A stretch of 64,000 bases of DNA. Source: JACDAE01 sp034438015. Lineage in GTDB: Bacteria; Chloroflexota; Ktedonobacteria; Ktedonobacterales; Ktedonobacteraceae. How positions within the stretch are numbered: position 1 is the first letter of the stretch; each line of letters opens with the position of its first letter. Under the pieces are notes generated by a model, which did not search any database, had not been told where the DNA came from, and saw nothing but the letters and a program-made list of their open reading frames with translations. Both the position numbers and the translations under genes were made by a program. This document shows positions 27,828 through 36,060 of this stretch, one piece after another. The DNA is taken from contig DAOTTD010000319.1 in assembly GCA_034438015.1 (NCBI GenBank), positions 1 through 64,000 of the forward strand, written 5' to 3'.

Positions 27828-28358
27828 ATGGTTTTGCACGTTGAACTCGACTCATGGCTACAAGCAGAAGAACATTTTAGAGATGTGGATCAAGATCAAG
27901 GCCGAAGGCATTACGATCGCGAGATGTTCAACTGTGAGCTCGCGCTCAATCTGGCGGGGATAGGGACACTGTTCAGTTGTAGTGGGCACCTGGACGGTTT
28001 ACCGGCTTTCCCTTACATCACGATCGTACCCCAAAGAGAAACATCCGGTTTGGTTCCCCGATACGTGGGCGTGATGGAGACTCAGCTCCTCTCACAGGAG
28101 GCCCTTACCGTTAAGCAGGGCATTGTCAAGGCCATGTCAGAATTAGGGCAACGCCTTTTGGGCCTGCTCACCGGCTTTTATGAGCAAAGGCCGACGCCTT
28201 TGTCCTGTCGCCTCGTTATCCAAGCAAACGGTTTGGGGAGCTACACCCTGGTAAATCAGGGGTCCATTGTCGGTCTACTCTCGGATCAAGAGACACTGAG
28301 GGCCTACCAGGATGAATTTGCGGCGCTTGGTGTATATCTCAAGAGCGTGTGGGAGTGA
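27828..28358 (+). CDS. hypothetical protein, 176 residues
   Basis: I do not recognise a domain with confidence. ATG at 27828 is preceded by AAAGGAG with nine-base spacing. The protein contains a Cys-containing segment NLAGIGTLFSCSGHLDG and a C-terminal helical region ending in YLKSVWE. The segment CSGHLDG resembles short proteins seen on plasmids and phages, but that is only an impression. It follows the ERCC4-like gene on the same strand with a 110-bp gap. Confidence 0.55.
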   Translation: MVLHVELDSWLQAEEHFRDVDQDQGRRHYDREMFNCELALNLAGIGTLFSCSGHLDGLPAFPYITIVPQRETSGLVPRYVGVMETQLLSQEALTVKQGIVKAMSELGQRLLGLLTGFYEQRPTPLSCRLVIQANGLGSYTLVNQGSIVGLLSDQETLRAYQDEFAALGVYLKSVWE

Positions 28359-29212
28359 GCGTCCGCCTTTTTCCGGGTGAGGATAGTAGCTGACAGAGCA
28401 TCCTTCCCAGATGGAGTGGTCTACACGCGGCACACCCTTGTCGACGTGTGAGGTGGGGCGCCGCCCCGGTGCCCCCCCTGCTCGTCTCGCCCCCTTGGTC
28501 GACCAAGGGCAGCCGTAGGGCGGTCCCTGTGCTGTCTCCTCGGGTGACACGGAGCCGGGGAGATCACCACCTGCATTCAGACGCGACAGCCGGTCGTACC
28601 GAGCAGATAAGGGGTGCCGACCCAGCAGACGATCGTCACTCGGATACTTCCGCCCAACACAGGAAAGCGAGATTGAGGTGCCAGGCTCAAAGCCTATAAA
28701 GCCTTGCCCTCGCCGCAGCGATACCTGCTCATAGGCAGCGAGGGAAAGGAGGTCCTCGCGTACAGGCGCGCCCGGTGCTTGCTGCTGGTACAAAATCCGC
28801 CCCGAACTCCTTGTCACTATCCCAGATTGAACTTAGGGGAATCTGCTCATACGGAGTCACTTCCCACATCGGTACGCACCACCGAAAGAATCGCCGGAGA
28901 ATGGATCGCGCTCATACGGATCACCCTTCATGATTCCCCCAATGAGGGCGTTGAAGAGAGCGGAAAGTGGACGGACGAGCATGGGCACCTTACGACAAAT
29001 CGTACGACGATTACGGCGATCACGAGCGACCGACAAAGTTGTCTGGCGAGCAAACTCGGCGAAGTTGAGCACACTGGCAACCACCAGAGGCCACCCGGGA
29101 ACAAACGGGGCCGCTTCTCTCCACCGGCATAAACCCGCCTCCAGCGTCCGCTGACGTTCATCCCACGCTCAATTTACTACATTTCGTTCGTTGAAAGTAG
29201 TAGAAGGTCTCT
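28359..29212. other. 854-bp stretch without a recognisable gene
   Basis: No credible gene is seen on either strand. It contains GC-rich hairpins (around 28454-28470) and a perfect 18-bp palindrome listed separately. Open frames crossing it lack ribosome sites and read as noise. Confidence 0.4.
28492..28509. repeat. perfect 18-bp palindrome CCCTTGGTCGACCAAGGG
   Basis: Both halves match exactly around the central GTCGAC. It is too long to expect by chance at this spot and would suit a dimeric repressor. No gene start lies close by, so a role is not assigned. Confidence 0.7.
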
Positions 29213-29584
29213 TTACCAGGCAGGTGCCCAGATGCCGAATTCGTTGCCGTCGGGATCGGTGAACTGAGCCCATTTGCCCCAGGGTTCAGTACTCAGCTCT
29301 TTGGAAAGATTGACACCACGAGCTTTGAGCGTCTCACAGGTTTCTTCTATATTGTCGGTATTCAGGACGTAGCCAGTGAAGCCAGTTTTGTCGCCGCCGC
29401 TCTGGCCGCGCAGGCCAAGCATGATATGGGTTTGTGCCCCGGGAGGAGCTACTTCGAGCCAGCGCTCAGTTTCGCTCATGGGCTGGTCGTTGATCTTCTC
29501 AAAGCCGAGCTTGTTGACATAGAAGTCGAGGGCTTTGCCCTGGTCGCTGACGCCTACACCGATGGTACCGATTTTCGTGAACAT
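29213..29584 (-). CDS. VOC (glyoxalase/bleomycin-resistance) family protein
   Basis: This 123-residue protein shows the beta-alpha-beta-beta-beta repeats of the vicinal oxygen chelate fold: GTIGVGVSDQGKALDFYVNKLGF at the start and WAQFTDPDGNEFGIW at the end. Typical metal ligands (His and Glu) are only partly visible, so the enzymatic activity is uncertain. The start at 29584 follows GAGAGGAG; the frame extends 8 codons further but without a ribosome site. VOC proteins include glyoxalases, dioxygenases and antibiotic-binding proteins. It is a single-gene transcript. Confidence 0.8.
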   Translation of the reverse strand: MFTKIGTIGVGVSDQGKALDFYVNKLGFEKINDQPMSETERWLEVAPPGAQTHIMLGLRGQSGGDKTGFTGYVLNTDNIEETCETLKARGVNLSKELSTEPWGKWAQFTDPDGNEFGIWAPAW

Positions 29585-30061
29585 AGATATCTCCTCTCTG
29601 TTAATCACCAGTAGTTGTTATTAGTATACCCGCCCGGGCTCAGAAAAACTTCTCTGATCTTGCGCATCTGCCAAAGTAATAGCATGTCAGGTGAGAATGG
29701 ATATGCTCATCTTGGGACATGTGTTCATAAAAGAGGGGACTGAGGTATATATCCAGCATTTAGCCAGTCAACGATACCTGGATAGTCCTGACGTAGAAAG
29801 TCAGCGCCAGGGAAAAGCGGCCCCTTTTTTCACTCGACTTTCTGTTCATTCTGGCTGGCAGCGAAATCAGAAGAATATGAGTGCCTGTAGTGCGAGAAGC
29901 GAAGGAGGCGGCGTTACTTCACCGCGAAGATACTTTTCAAGCAGGGCGCGTCTTGCCTCTGAAAGGTCAGGTGTTCCCGACATCGCTTGCCATCCTTTCA
30001 ACAGAGTGTGTATCAGGCGTTGCAGGGCGACTGCGAGAGTCGCCCCTACAAAGACACAGTG
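29585..30061. other. 477-bp stretch with one hairpin, no gene
   Basis: Only a GC-rich inverted repeat near the P450 end (30025-30045) stands out. The promoter of the VOC gene lies at the left edge. Confidence 0.4.
30025..30045. repeat. GC-rich hairpin GGGCGACT-GCGAG-AGTCGCCC
   Basis: A perfect 8-bp stem sits 17 bp past the P450 stop codon (which lies at 30062 on the minus strand). It has no following T-run. It may act as a transcript end or be a dispersed intergenic palindrome. Confidence 0.6.
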
Positions 30062-31285
30062 CTAGAATGTCACTGGTAGCGTTGTAAGACCGCGGAAGCC
30101 GAGGTTGCCACGCCAATTCGCACGATCAGAGACCAGACGCATAGCTGGCATGCGACGGAAAAGCGTCTTGAAGGCGATTTCGCCTTCGAGCCGTGCCAGG
30201 GGAGCGCCAAAGCAGAAGTGGGGCCCCCAGGCGAACGCGAGATGCCGGTTATCCTGGCGATGGATATCCAGGCAGTCCGGGTCAGCGAAGCGATCCGGGT
30301 CGCGATTGGCGGCCCCGAACACCGTAATCACGGCCTGGCGTTTGCGGATCATCCTCCCGCCCAGTTCTACATCCTCCGGCGCCAGGCGCGAGGTATACTG
30401 GATCGGGCTTTCATAGCGCAGCAGTTCCTCGATGGCGGTAGGAATCAATGAAGGATCGGCTTTTAATTGTTCGAGTTGCTCTGGATGATGCATCAGGTTG
30501 AACGTGCCGTTGCCGATGAGATTCGTCGTTGTCTCCTGACCGCCGGTCATCAGCATAATGCTATTGGCGACGATCTCTTCCTGTGTCAAGCTGTCCCCAT
30601 TCTGCTCGGCACTGAGCAGGGCGTTGATGAGATCATCGCGTGGGTGCAGGCGATGATCCTGAACCGCGTCGTTAAAATAGGCGCACATCTCCTCCAGCGT
30701 GCGCATCACCTGCGGCGCGTGATCTGGATTATGCTGAAAGTTGCCCAACGCCTCGGCGAAGGTGGTCGTCCACGTCGTGAGCTGCTCCCAATCGGAGGTG
30801 GGGACGCCGAGCAGCTCGGCGGTCACAATGGCCGGAAGGGGATAGGCCAGGTCCCTGATGAGGTCCATGCTTCCCCTCTCCTGCACCACGTCTAGCAGGT
30901 GATCCGTAATATCCTGAATGTGAGAGCGCAACAATTCTACACGACGTGGAGTGAAGGCGGCGGAGGCCAGGCCGCGAATGCGACCGTGCGCCGGCAGATC
31001 CATAAACAGCATCTGCCGCACCAACACCTCGGCGATCGGCGTCAGGGCCGACAGACCCAGCTCGGTCAGTTGCGCGGGCGTCGGAGTGCGCGTAGCCGAG
31101 AAGTGCTGGAGGACCGTTATCACATCCGCATAGCGGGTCACGACCCAGGCATGCAAAAAGGGGTCCCAGTGTACCGGGTCCTCGTTACGAAGCCGGCGGT
31201 ACAGGGGATATGGGTTAGCGAGCACCTCAGGGTCAAGTAAGTGCACAAGGCTTAGTGATGTGTCAGTGCTTGCTTGCATAGTCAT
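30062..31285 (-). CDS. cytochrome P450 (bacterial class I)
   Basis: This 407-residue P450 has the full set of signatures: the I-helix oxygen-binding MLMTGGQETTTN, the ExxR in IEELLRYESP, and the heme loop FAWGPHFCFGAPLAR, with Cys358 as heme ligand. It resembles bacterial CYP105/107-type enzymes that oxidise macrolides, amino acids or peptides. It lies 158 bp after the adenylation-carrier gene on the same strand. That A-T plus P450 arrangement is known from NovH/NovI and related pairs in which a P450 beta-hydroxylates an amino acid tethered to the carrier domain. The ATG at 31285 follows GGAGG with seven-base spacing. A ferredoxin partner is not encoded nearby. The tethered-substrate role is an inference. 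Confidence 0.9.
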   Translation of the reverse strand: MTMQASTDTSLSLVHLLDPEVLANPYPLYRRLRNEDPVHWDPFLHAWVVTRYADVITVLQHFSATRTPTPAQLTELGLSALTPIAEVLVRQMLFMDLPAHGRIRGLASAAFTPRRVELLRSHIQDITDHLLDVVQERGSMDLIRDLAYPLPAIVTAELLGVPTSDWEQLTTWTTTFAEALGNFQHNPDHAPQVMRTLEEMCAYFNDAVQDHRLHPRDDLINALLSAEQNGDSLTQEEIVANSIMLMTGGQETTTNLIGNGTFNLMHHPEQLEQLKADPSLIPTAIEELLRYESPIQYTSRLAPEDVELGGRMIRKRQAVITVFGAANRDPDRFADPDCLDIHRQDNRHLAFAWGPHFCFGAPLARLEGEIAFKTLFRRMPAMRLVSDRANWRGNLGFRGLTTLPVTF

Positions 31286-31353
31286 AGAGATTCCTCCATC
31301 TCCCGGACGCTTTACTTCCTCTCGGCCAGATGAGCGTAGCTAGATGCTTCTGA

Positions 31354-31401
31354 TCAGTCACATGACACGTAGTGTAGAGACGTAGTCTCGTTTGTGACTG
31401 A
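31354..31401. repeat. inverted repeat TCAGTCACA...TGTGACTGA between NRPS and P450 genes
   Basis: Nine-base arms at 31354-31362 and 31393-31401, with a 30-base loop, lie in the 158-bp gap. It may be an internal attenuator or an operator. Confidence 0.5.
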
Positions 31402-31443
31402 ATAAGGAGCTAGTGTAGCATCGTTTCTGGCCGAATACAGAGC

Positions 31444-33405
31444 TTATCGGTTCTGTCCTTGTTCAAGCAAGCGCAGAACTTCTTCATCGCTCATTGTCGC
31501 CACTTTAATAAGAACAAGGCGCTCAATCTCGGTAGATAATTGTCGTATGGTCGGAGCCTCGAATAATGTGCGCAGCGAAAGATCAACGCCAAAGTTATCT
31601 GCCACACGCGCGATGATTTGCGTCCCCAGTAGTGAGTGACCACCGAGCAAGAAGAAGTTGTCATCGATGCCGATCTCGTCTTTGTCCATCTTCAAGAGCT
31701 TGCTTACAATTCTGACCACACGCTCTTCGGTTGGTGTGAGCGGTACAGCGACAACTTCATCGTGTACGATGTTGTTCGCGTCCGGTGCAGGCAGTGCCGT
31801 GCGATCAACTTTCCCATTAGGCGTGGTCGGCAGGGCATCGAGCCGAACATAGATGGCCGGAATCATATAGTCCGGCAGCTGTTGCGCCAGCGTCTCGCGC
31901 AGCGTGTTCGCGGTAAGGTGTGCAGTGGGAGCCGGCACCACATAAGCCACAAGGCGCTTCTCACCCGGCTCGTCTTCGCGGGCCACCACCACGCTCGCCT
32001 GTACGTCCGGGTGGCTATTAAGCACGGATGCGATCTCATTGGGTTCGATACGATAGCCCTTGATCTTGATCTGATAGTCGGCGCGTCCCACAAACGCAAT
32101 CTGCCCGTCGGGCAGGAAGCGAGCCATGTCGCCAGTTTTATACAGACGCGACCCTGGCTCATCGCTAAACGGATTCCGAATAAATTTCTCCGCAGTGAGT
32201 TCGGGGCGATTGAGATAGCCAGGAGAAAGACCTGCGCCACCGATATACAATTCGCCTGCTGTACCTATAGGCACCGGCTGCAAATGTTCGTCCAGGAGAT
32301 AGATCTGTGTGTTATCGATTGCGTGCCCAATCGGTGGCAGGGATGTGGGATGCTCGGCGAGAGGAACGCGCCCGGATGTAACGAGGACCGTCGCTTCTGT
32401 AGGACCATAGTTATTGATCAACGTAAATGGCAACGCGGGCGAAGGATAGTGATGAAGGACATCGGCGCCTGTTAACAGATAGCGCAATGCGGTTTTAGAC
32501 GGCCACTCTAGAGTCATGACTTCTTCGGCCAGAGCTGTTGGTAAGAAGGTAATGGTGATTGCGTTGCGTATCAACCCATCGCGTATCTTGTGAGCAAGCG
32601 CGCGGTCCTCATCGTTTACCAGGTAAATGCTCGCGCCAGCAGTGAGATAAGGCCATAGTTCCCATCCCGTAGCATCAAAAGCGGGGCTCGTGATCTGCGT
32701 TGCGCGATCAGTAGGGGTAACGGCAAAGGTGCGCTGATGCCAGAATATCAGATTGAGCAGGCTATCATGCCTGATTTGTACACCCTTTGGACGCCCGGTC
32801 GATCCTGAAGTGTAGATCACATATACCAGGTCGGTCGCTGTAAGTTCAGAGACGGGATCAGTTTCAGGCTGCCTGGTCAGCACATCTGCATCGGTATCCA
32901 GACAGACAACGCTGGCGCCCTGGTGAGAGAGCCGCTCGGTCAGGTGGCGTTGGGTCACCAGGACTGGAACTCTAGCGTCTTCCAGCATAAAAGAGAGCCG
33001 TTCAGAAGGATAGGAGGGATCAAGCGGCACATAGACACCACCCGCTTTCAAGATGCCCAGTAGTCCCACGACCATTTCCAACGAACGCTCAACACAAAAG
33101 CCAACCAGCACATTTGGACCCACGCCCAGGGAGCGCAAGTAATGAGCGAGCTGGTTAGCTCGTCGATTCAGCTCTCGATAGGTAAGCATTCTATCACGCT
33201 CTACAAGAGCTACCGCTCCGGGCCGCAAAGCAGCCTGCGTTGCAACCAGTTGTGGAACACATGCATGACGCGGATAATCGCGTTGTGTAGCATTCCATAG
33301 AGCCAGTTGTTGCCATTCACGTGTAGAATTTGCCTCATTCACCGAAATAAGTGGATCAGATGAAGATTTATTACGAGAAATTTCCGCCATTTTGCTACTA
33401 TCCAT
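31444..33405 (-). CDS. stand-alone NRPS adenylation-thiolation (A-T) protein
   Basis: This 653-residue protein contains a single adenylation domain and a carrier domain, with no condensation or thioesterase domain. Core motifs are visible: TYRELNRRANQLAHYLRSLG (A1/A2), VYVIYTSGSTGRPKGV (A3), FDATGWELWPYL (A4), NNYGPTEATV (A5), GELYIGGAGLSPGYLNRP (A6), LYKTGDMARF (A7), GRADYQIKIKGYRIEP (A8), and PTTPNGKVDRTALP (A10 Lys). The phosphopantetheine Ser is Ser591 in NFFLLGGHSLLG. By my alignment to GrsA the pocket includes Asp, Ala and Trp at the first positions, but I will not name a substrate. It would activate one amino acid and hold it as a thioester. A P450 follows in the same operon, and the promoter block at 33545-33590 is shared with the exopolysaccharide operon. 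Confidence 0.9.
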   Translation of the reverse strand: MDSSKMAEISRNKSSSDPLISVNEANSTREWQQLALWNATQRDYPRHACVPQLVATQAALRPGAVALVERDRMLTYRELNRRANQLAHYLRSLGVGPNVLVGFCVERSLEMVVGLLGILKAGGVYVPLDPSYPSERLSFMLEDARVPVLVTQRHLTERLSHQGASVVCLDTDADVLTRQPETDPVSELTATDLVYVIYTSGSTGRPKGVQIRHDSLLNLIFWHQRTFAVTPTDRATQITSPAFDATGWELWPYLTAGASIYLVNDEDRALAHKIRDGLIRNAITITFLPTALAEEVMTLEWPSKTALRYLLTGADVLHHYPSPALPFTLINNYGPTEATVLVTSGRVPLAEHPTSLPPIGHAIDNTQIYLLDEHLQPVPIGTAGELYIGGAGLSPGYLNRPELTAEKFIRNPFSDEPGSRLYKTGDMARFLPDGQIAFVGRADYQIKIKGYRIEPNEIASVLNSHPDVQASVVVAREDEPGEKRLVAYVVPAPTAHLTANTLRETLAQQLPDYMIPAIYVRLDALPTTPNGKVDRTALPAPDANNIVHDEVVAVPLTPTEERVVRIVSKLLKMDKDEIGIDDNFFLLGGHSLLGTQIIARVADNFGVDLSLRTLFEAPTIRQLSTEIERLVLIKVATMSDEEVLRLLEQGQNR

Positions 33406-33544
33406 GTGTACAACTTTCCCTCCTGTATCCAGCTTTCTGGGCTACACATTCTATGCTTGTTTCCTCCACGAGGGATGCCAGGTGCTCATATTTTTTGGGG
33501 TAAGAAAGTATAAGCGTACTCAAGCTCGTTGTAACACAACATCA

Positions 33545-33590
33545 AACAGTATACCTAAGAGATGAAATAAAAATCGCCAGTTAATGACTA
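33545..33590 (-). promoter_or_regulatory. promoter block of the A-T/P450 operon, matching one upstream of the EPS operon
   Basis: Read on the minus strand this block contains TAGTCATTAACTGGCGATTT, then a T-rich spacer, then CTCTTAGGTATACT. The last six bases, TATACT, resemble a -10 box. It lies 140 to 185 bp upstream of the A-T start. The plus-strand block at 34723-34767 is the same apart from one base in the first 20 and a few in the remainder. Confidence 0.65.
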
Positions 33591-33724
33591 ATTTTATGGA
33601 AATTGATAGCCGACTTTAGCGCCAGTGATAACCGTTTGCGAAGAGGTAAGTAGCCGAAATGCAGCGGCCATCATGACCACGCGTACGCTTTCTTAGCATA
33701 CAAGAGATGGCTCTGAAACACGAC

Positions 33725-33752
33725 AGAGTCCCATAGACAGCTATGGGACTCT
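33725..33752. repeat. perfect hairpin AGAGTCCCATAG...CTATGGGACTCT
   Basis: Twelve-base arms with a 4-base loop, 46 bp downstream of the regulator stop codon (at 33798, minus strand). The A-run is on the plus-strand 3' side, so it is not a standard terminator for the minus-strand gene. It may still stop transcription. Confidence 0.65.
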
Positions 33753-33797
33753 ATAAAAAAATCCTGGCTCTTCTTACGTATTGAAGAGTTTCTAAGG

Positions 33798-34280
33798 CTA
33801 TTCAATGGAAGAGATAAGGCGCGACCCTGTCAGGTTGGTCAAGCTACAACCCCGCTCGCGCACAGTAGAAATCTCCAGATCGAAGCTATCCAACTTGTTG
33901 CGTAACGACGAAAGTGCGCGGCGAATAGGCCTGAGTTCCTGTTGCCACGTTCCAAGCTTCATAGCTTCCTGCAAGCGCTGACGACAGCGTGTTACAACTA
34001 CTGGACTGACGGTGTTCAAAGCAATGTTTGAAAGTAGTACCTCGTAAGGGCAACAATGCGGAAAAGTTTCTAAAATCGGCACAATCACACGTATCTCATT
34101 GACGCTTAATTGTTGCTCCATAATTTGTACCGGCCCTTCACATAACAACGAGAGCGTACGTGTTTTCAGGTTCAAGACCAGTGTATGTCCAGGTGGCAGC
34201 AAATTCAACGGAGAGAAATGAGAGATGGATACCTCGCTCTCTTTCTGTTGTTTGAGACGAACGGGTTGTGTCTTCTGCAT
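33798..34280 (-). CDS. small winged-helix (OmpR-type) regulator, copy 1
   Basis: A 160-residue protein with about 50 poorly conserved N-terminal residues and a single C-terminal winged-helix. The pattern VNEIRVIVPILETFPHCCPYEVLL, a recognition-like helix RRALSSLRNKLDSF, and a strand-wing segment LEISTVRERGCSLTNL match the effector domain of OmpR/SARP regulators. It lacks a receiver or BTAD domain, so it would be controlled by its own level or an unknown partner. ATG at 34280 has AAGGAAGG upstream. Its paralog is at 56010-56495, at the other end of the EPS locus, and the two share unusual phrases (RTLSLL, IMEQQ). It lies between the divergent A-T/P450 and EPS operons, where it is well placed to control both. 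Confidence 0.75.
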   Translation of the reverse strand: MQKTQPVRLKQQKESEVSISHFSPLNLLPPGHTLVLNLKTRTLSLLCEGPVQIMEQQLSVNEIRVIVPILETFPHCCPYEVLLSNIALNTVSPVVVTRCRQRLQEAMKLGTWQQELRPIRRALSSLRNKLDSFDLEISTVRERGCSLTNLTGSRLISSIE

Positions 34281-34336
34281 ACAACCTTCCTTACTCTATT
34301 CGACTCTACTCTACACTAATCTACGAAGGAGGTTAC

Positions 34337-34483
34337 ATGTCCAATGATAAAGAGAAGGCAGCTATCAATAACGACAAAATACTTGAGACTGACCGTACGA
34401 AACAGCATGTAAAGGGATGTGAGGCGCCAGGGGTTATTTCACTGTGGAGAAATAATAATCTCCTCTTCCCCACAAGTATATAA
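34337..34483 (+). CDS. possible small peptide, 48 residues, divergent from the regulator
   Basis: A strong Shine-Dalgarno sequence AAGGAGGT (34326-34333) precedes ATG at 34337 with short spacing. The peptide is charged and ends in WRNNNLLFPTSI. It has a single Cys. No family is recognised. It could be a leader peptide, a small regulator partner or a precursor. A diverged copy of its 3' region lies next to regulator copy 2 (around 56610-56660). Confidence 0.4.
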   Translation: MSNDKEKAAINNDKILETDRTKQHVKGCEAPGVISLWRNNNLLFPTSI

Positions 34484-34633
34484 CATATAAAGTTCTTTCT
34501 GTACAGCAAGCGGACGCTAAACAAATATAGGCGAGACAAAATTTTACTGAGATATACCTGTCACAGGACAAGATATCTAATCAGTCGAACCCTCTTCTCC
34601 AGGCATAGTAACTGAACTATATTTAAGGTAGTG

Positions 34634-34648
34634 CGGTTATCATAACCG
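34634..34648. repeat. palindrome CGGTTAT-C-ATAACCG
   Basis: Perfect 7-bp arms with a one-base centre, 75 bp upstream of the shared promoter block. It is a candidate operator for one of the winged-helix regulators. Confidence 0.5.
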
Positions 34649-34722
34649 TGTTGAACAGGTCACAATCTCTCGTGGCCAGGAGAGAGATAATCAATAAAGT
34701 CGGTCATCAGTTGAAACAAAAG

Positions 34723-34767
34723 TAGTCGTTAACTGGCGATTTTTTTTTCGCTCTTGGGTATACTTTT
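34723..34767 (+). promoter_or_regulatory. promoter block of the EPS operon, matching the A-T/P450 promoter
   Basis: TAGTCGTTAACTGGCGATTT at 34723-34742 is followed by T8, CTCTTGGGTATACT and TTTGC. It matches the block at 33545-33590 in 19 of the first 20 bases and keeps the TATACT -10-like box. The EPS operon starts 165 bp later. Both blocks point towards their operon. Confidence 0.65.
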
Positions 34768-34932
34768 GCAGGGATAAGAAGTATCAAGCCATTCATTCTT
34801 TTACTCACTTGCTTTATTTCCATCGCTTCTCTTGCAAAAGCAGTGGTGTTGGAAGAGTAGAGGAAGTAACTCAGGCTCCGAAGAGAGACGCCACAGAATG
34901 TGATCGTGCAATACCATTGAGGAGAGCATATT

Positions 34933-36060
34933 ATGATCGCTATTGCGGCTCCTCTGATGGGAACTGAGGAGGAAACTGCTGTTCTTCAAGTTCTCGCATC
35001 AGGACGCCTTGCTCAAGGAGAGCGTGTTGCAACATTTGAGCAGCGCTTTGCCAGTTTCTGCCAGGTTCGGGAGGCCGTTGCCGTCTCTTCAGGCACGGCA
35101 GCGCTGCATCTGGCGCTGCTAGCGCATGGCATCGGTCCTGGTGACGAGGTTATCACCACCGCATTTAGTTTTGCAGCGACAGCCAATGCTATTTTACTAG
35201 CCCGTGCAACCCCGGTGTTTGTCGACATCGAGCCTGACACTTATACACTCGATCCTGCACAGGTCGAGTTAGTGGTGACGCCACGCACAAAAGCTATTAT
35301 TCCGGTACATCTCTACGGTTGTCCCTGTAATATGGAGCGCCTGGCGCAGATCGCGGAGGCGTACTCGCTTGTCTTAATCGAAGACGCGTGCCAGGCTCAC
35401 GCCGCAACCTTCAATGGAAAGCCTATAGGTAGCTTCGGGACGGGATGTTTCTCATTCTATGCCACGAAGAACATGACAACCTGTGAAGGAGGCATGCTGA
35501 CGACAAATGATCCGGCGATTGCAGAAAAATTACGTCTGCTGCGCAATCATGGGCAGGAGGCACGGTACTATCATATCGCGTTGGGCTATAACTTGCGCAT
35601 GATGGAACTGCAAGGAGCAATGGGTATTGTCCAGTTGGAAAAACTAGAGGCTTTTACGAAACAACGCATCGCCAATGCCAGATGCCTGACAAACTGTCTC
35701 AAAGAATATGTAACTACTCCGGTAGAGCGTCTCGGGGCGCGCCATGTCTACCACCAGTATACGATAAGAGTACCGGAAAAGCGCAATGACTGGGTAACGC
35801 AACTGCGAACTGAAGGCATTGAGACCGCCATTCATTATCCTCTACCCATTCACCAGCAACCGTTCTACCAGCGTAATGCAACACTTTTTCGCATTTTAAC
35901 GCCGGGGAAGAGAGCGCATGTCAGAGGAAGTAATCCTGCCGCGCGCTTGCCAGAGACAGAGAGTGCCGCGCAAGAGGTACTCTCGCTGCCAGTGCACCCG
36001 GCTCTCAGCCAGGAAGATCTCTCCGCCATCGCAAGGAAGGTGGTAGCTTTATGCGATTGA
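34933..36060 (+). CDS. DegT/DnrJ/EryC1/StrS aminotransferase (sugar aminotransferase)
   Basis: A 375-residue PLP enzyme that aminates a keto-sugar nucleotide. PLP landmarks are SSGTAALHLAL, an Asp-containing LIEDACQAH, and FYATKNMTTCEGGM with Lys179 as Schiff-base residue. It opens the EPS operon behind GAGGAGAG. Its neighbours are a Gfo/Idh-type oxidase, a UDP-sugar 6-dehydrogenase and a UDP-GlcNAc 2-epimerase. Together they resemble the WbpE/WbpB/WbpA/WbpI set for UDP-2,3-diacetamido-uronic acids, in which this enzyme would aminate C3. It overlaps the next gene by 10 bases. The missing acetyltransferase (WbpD-like) is not in the window. Assignment to family is firm; the pathway position is inferred. 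Confidence 0.88.
   Translation: MIAIAAPLMGTEEETAVLQVLASGRLAQGERVATFEQRFASFCQVREAVAVSSGTAALHLALLAHGIGPGDEVITTAFSFAATANAILLARATPVFVDIEPDTYTLDPAQVELVVTPRTKAIIPVHLYGCPCNMERLAQIAEAYSLVLIEDACQAHAATFNGKPIGSFGTGCFSFYATKNMTTCEGGMLTTNDPAIAEKLRLLRNHGQEARYYHIALGYNLRMMELQGAMGIVQLEKLEAFTKQRIANARCLTNCLKEYVTTPVERLGARHVYHQYTIRVPEKRNDWVTQLRTEGIETAIHYPLPIHQQPFYQRNATLFRILTPGKRAHVRGSNPAARLPETESAAQEVLSLPVHPALSQEDLSAIARKVVALCD

Larger units (their letters stand above)
34484..34932. promoter_or_regulatory. 449-bp regulatory region before the EPS operon
   Basis: Contains a 15-bp palindrome (CGGTTATCATAACCG, 34634-34648), the shared promoter block at 34723-34767, and the ribosome site GAGGAG just before the first gene. 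There is no ORF of note. Confidence 0.5.

Noticed and set aside
31636..32475. 279-codon plus-strand frame opposite the A-T gene
   Set aside because: Shadow of the adenylation domain.
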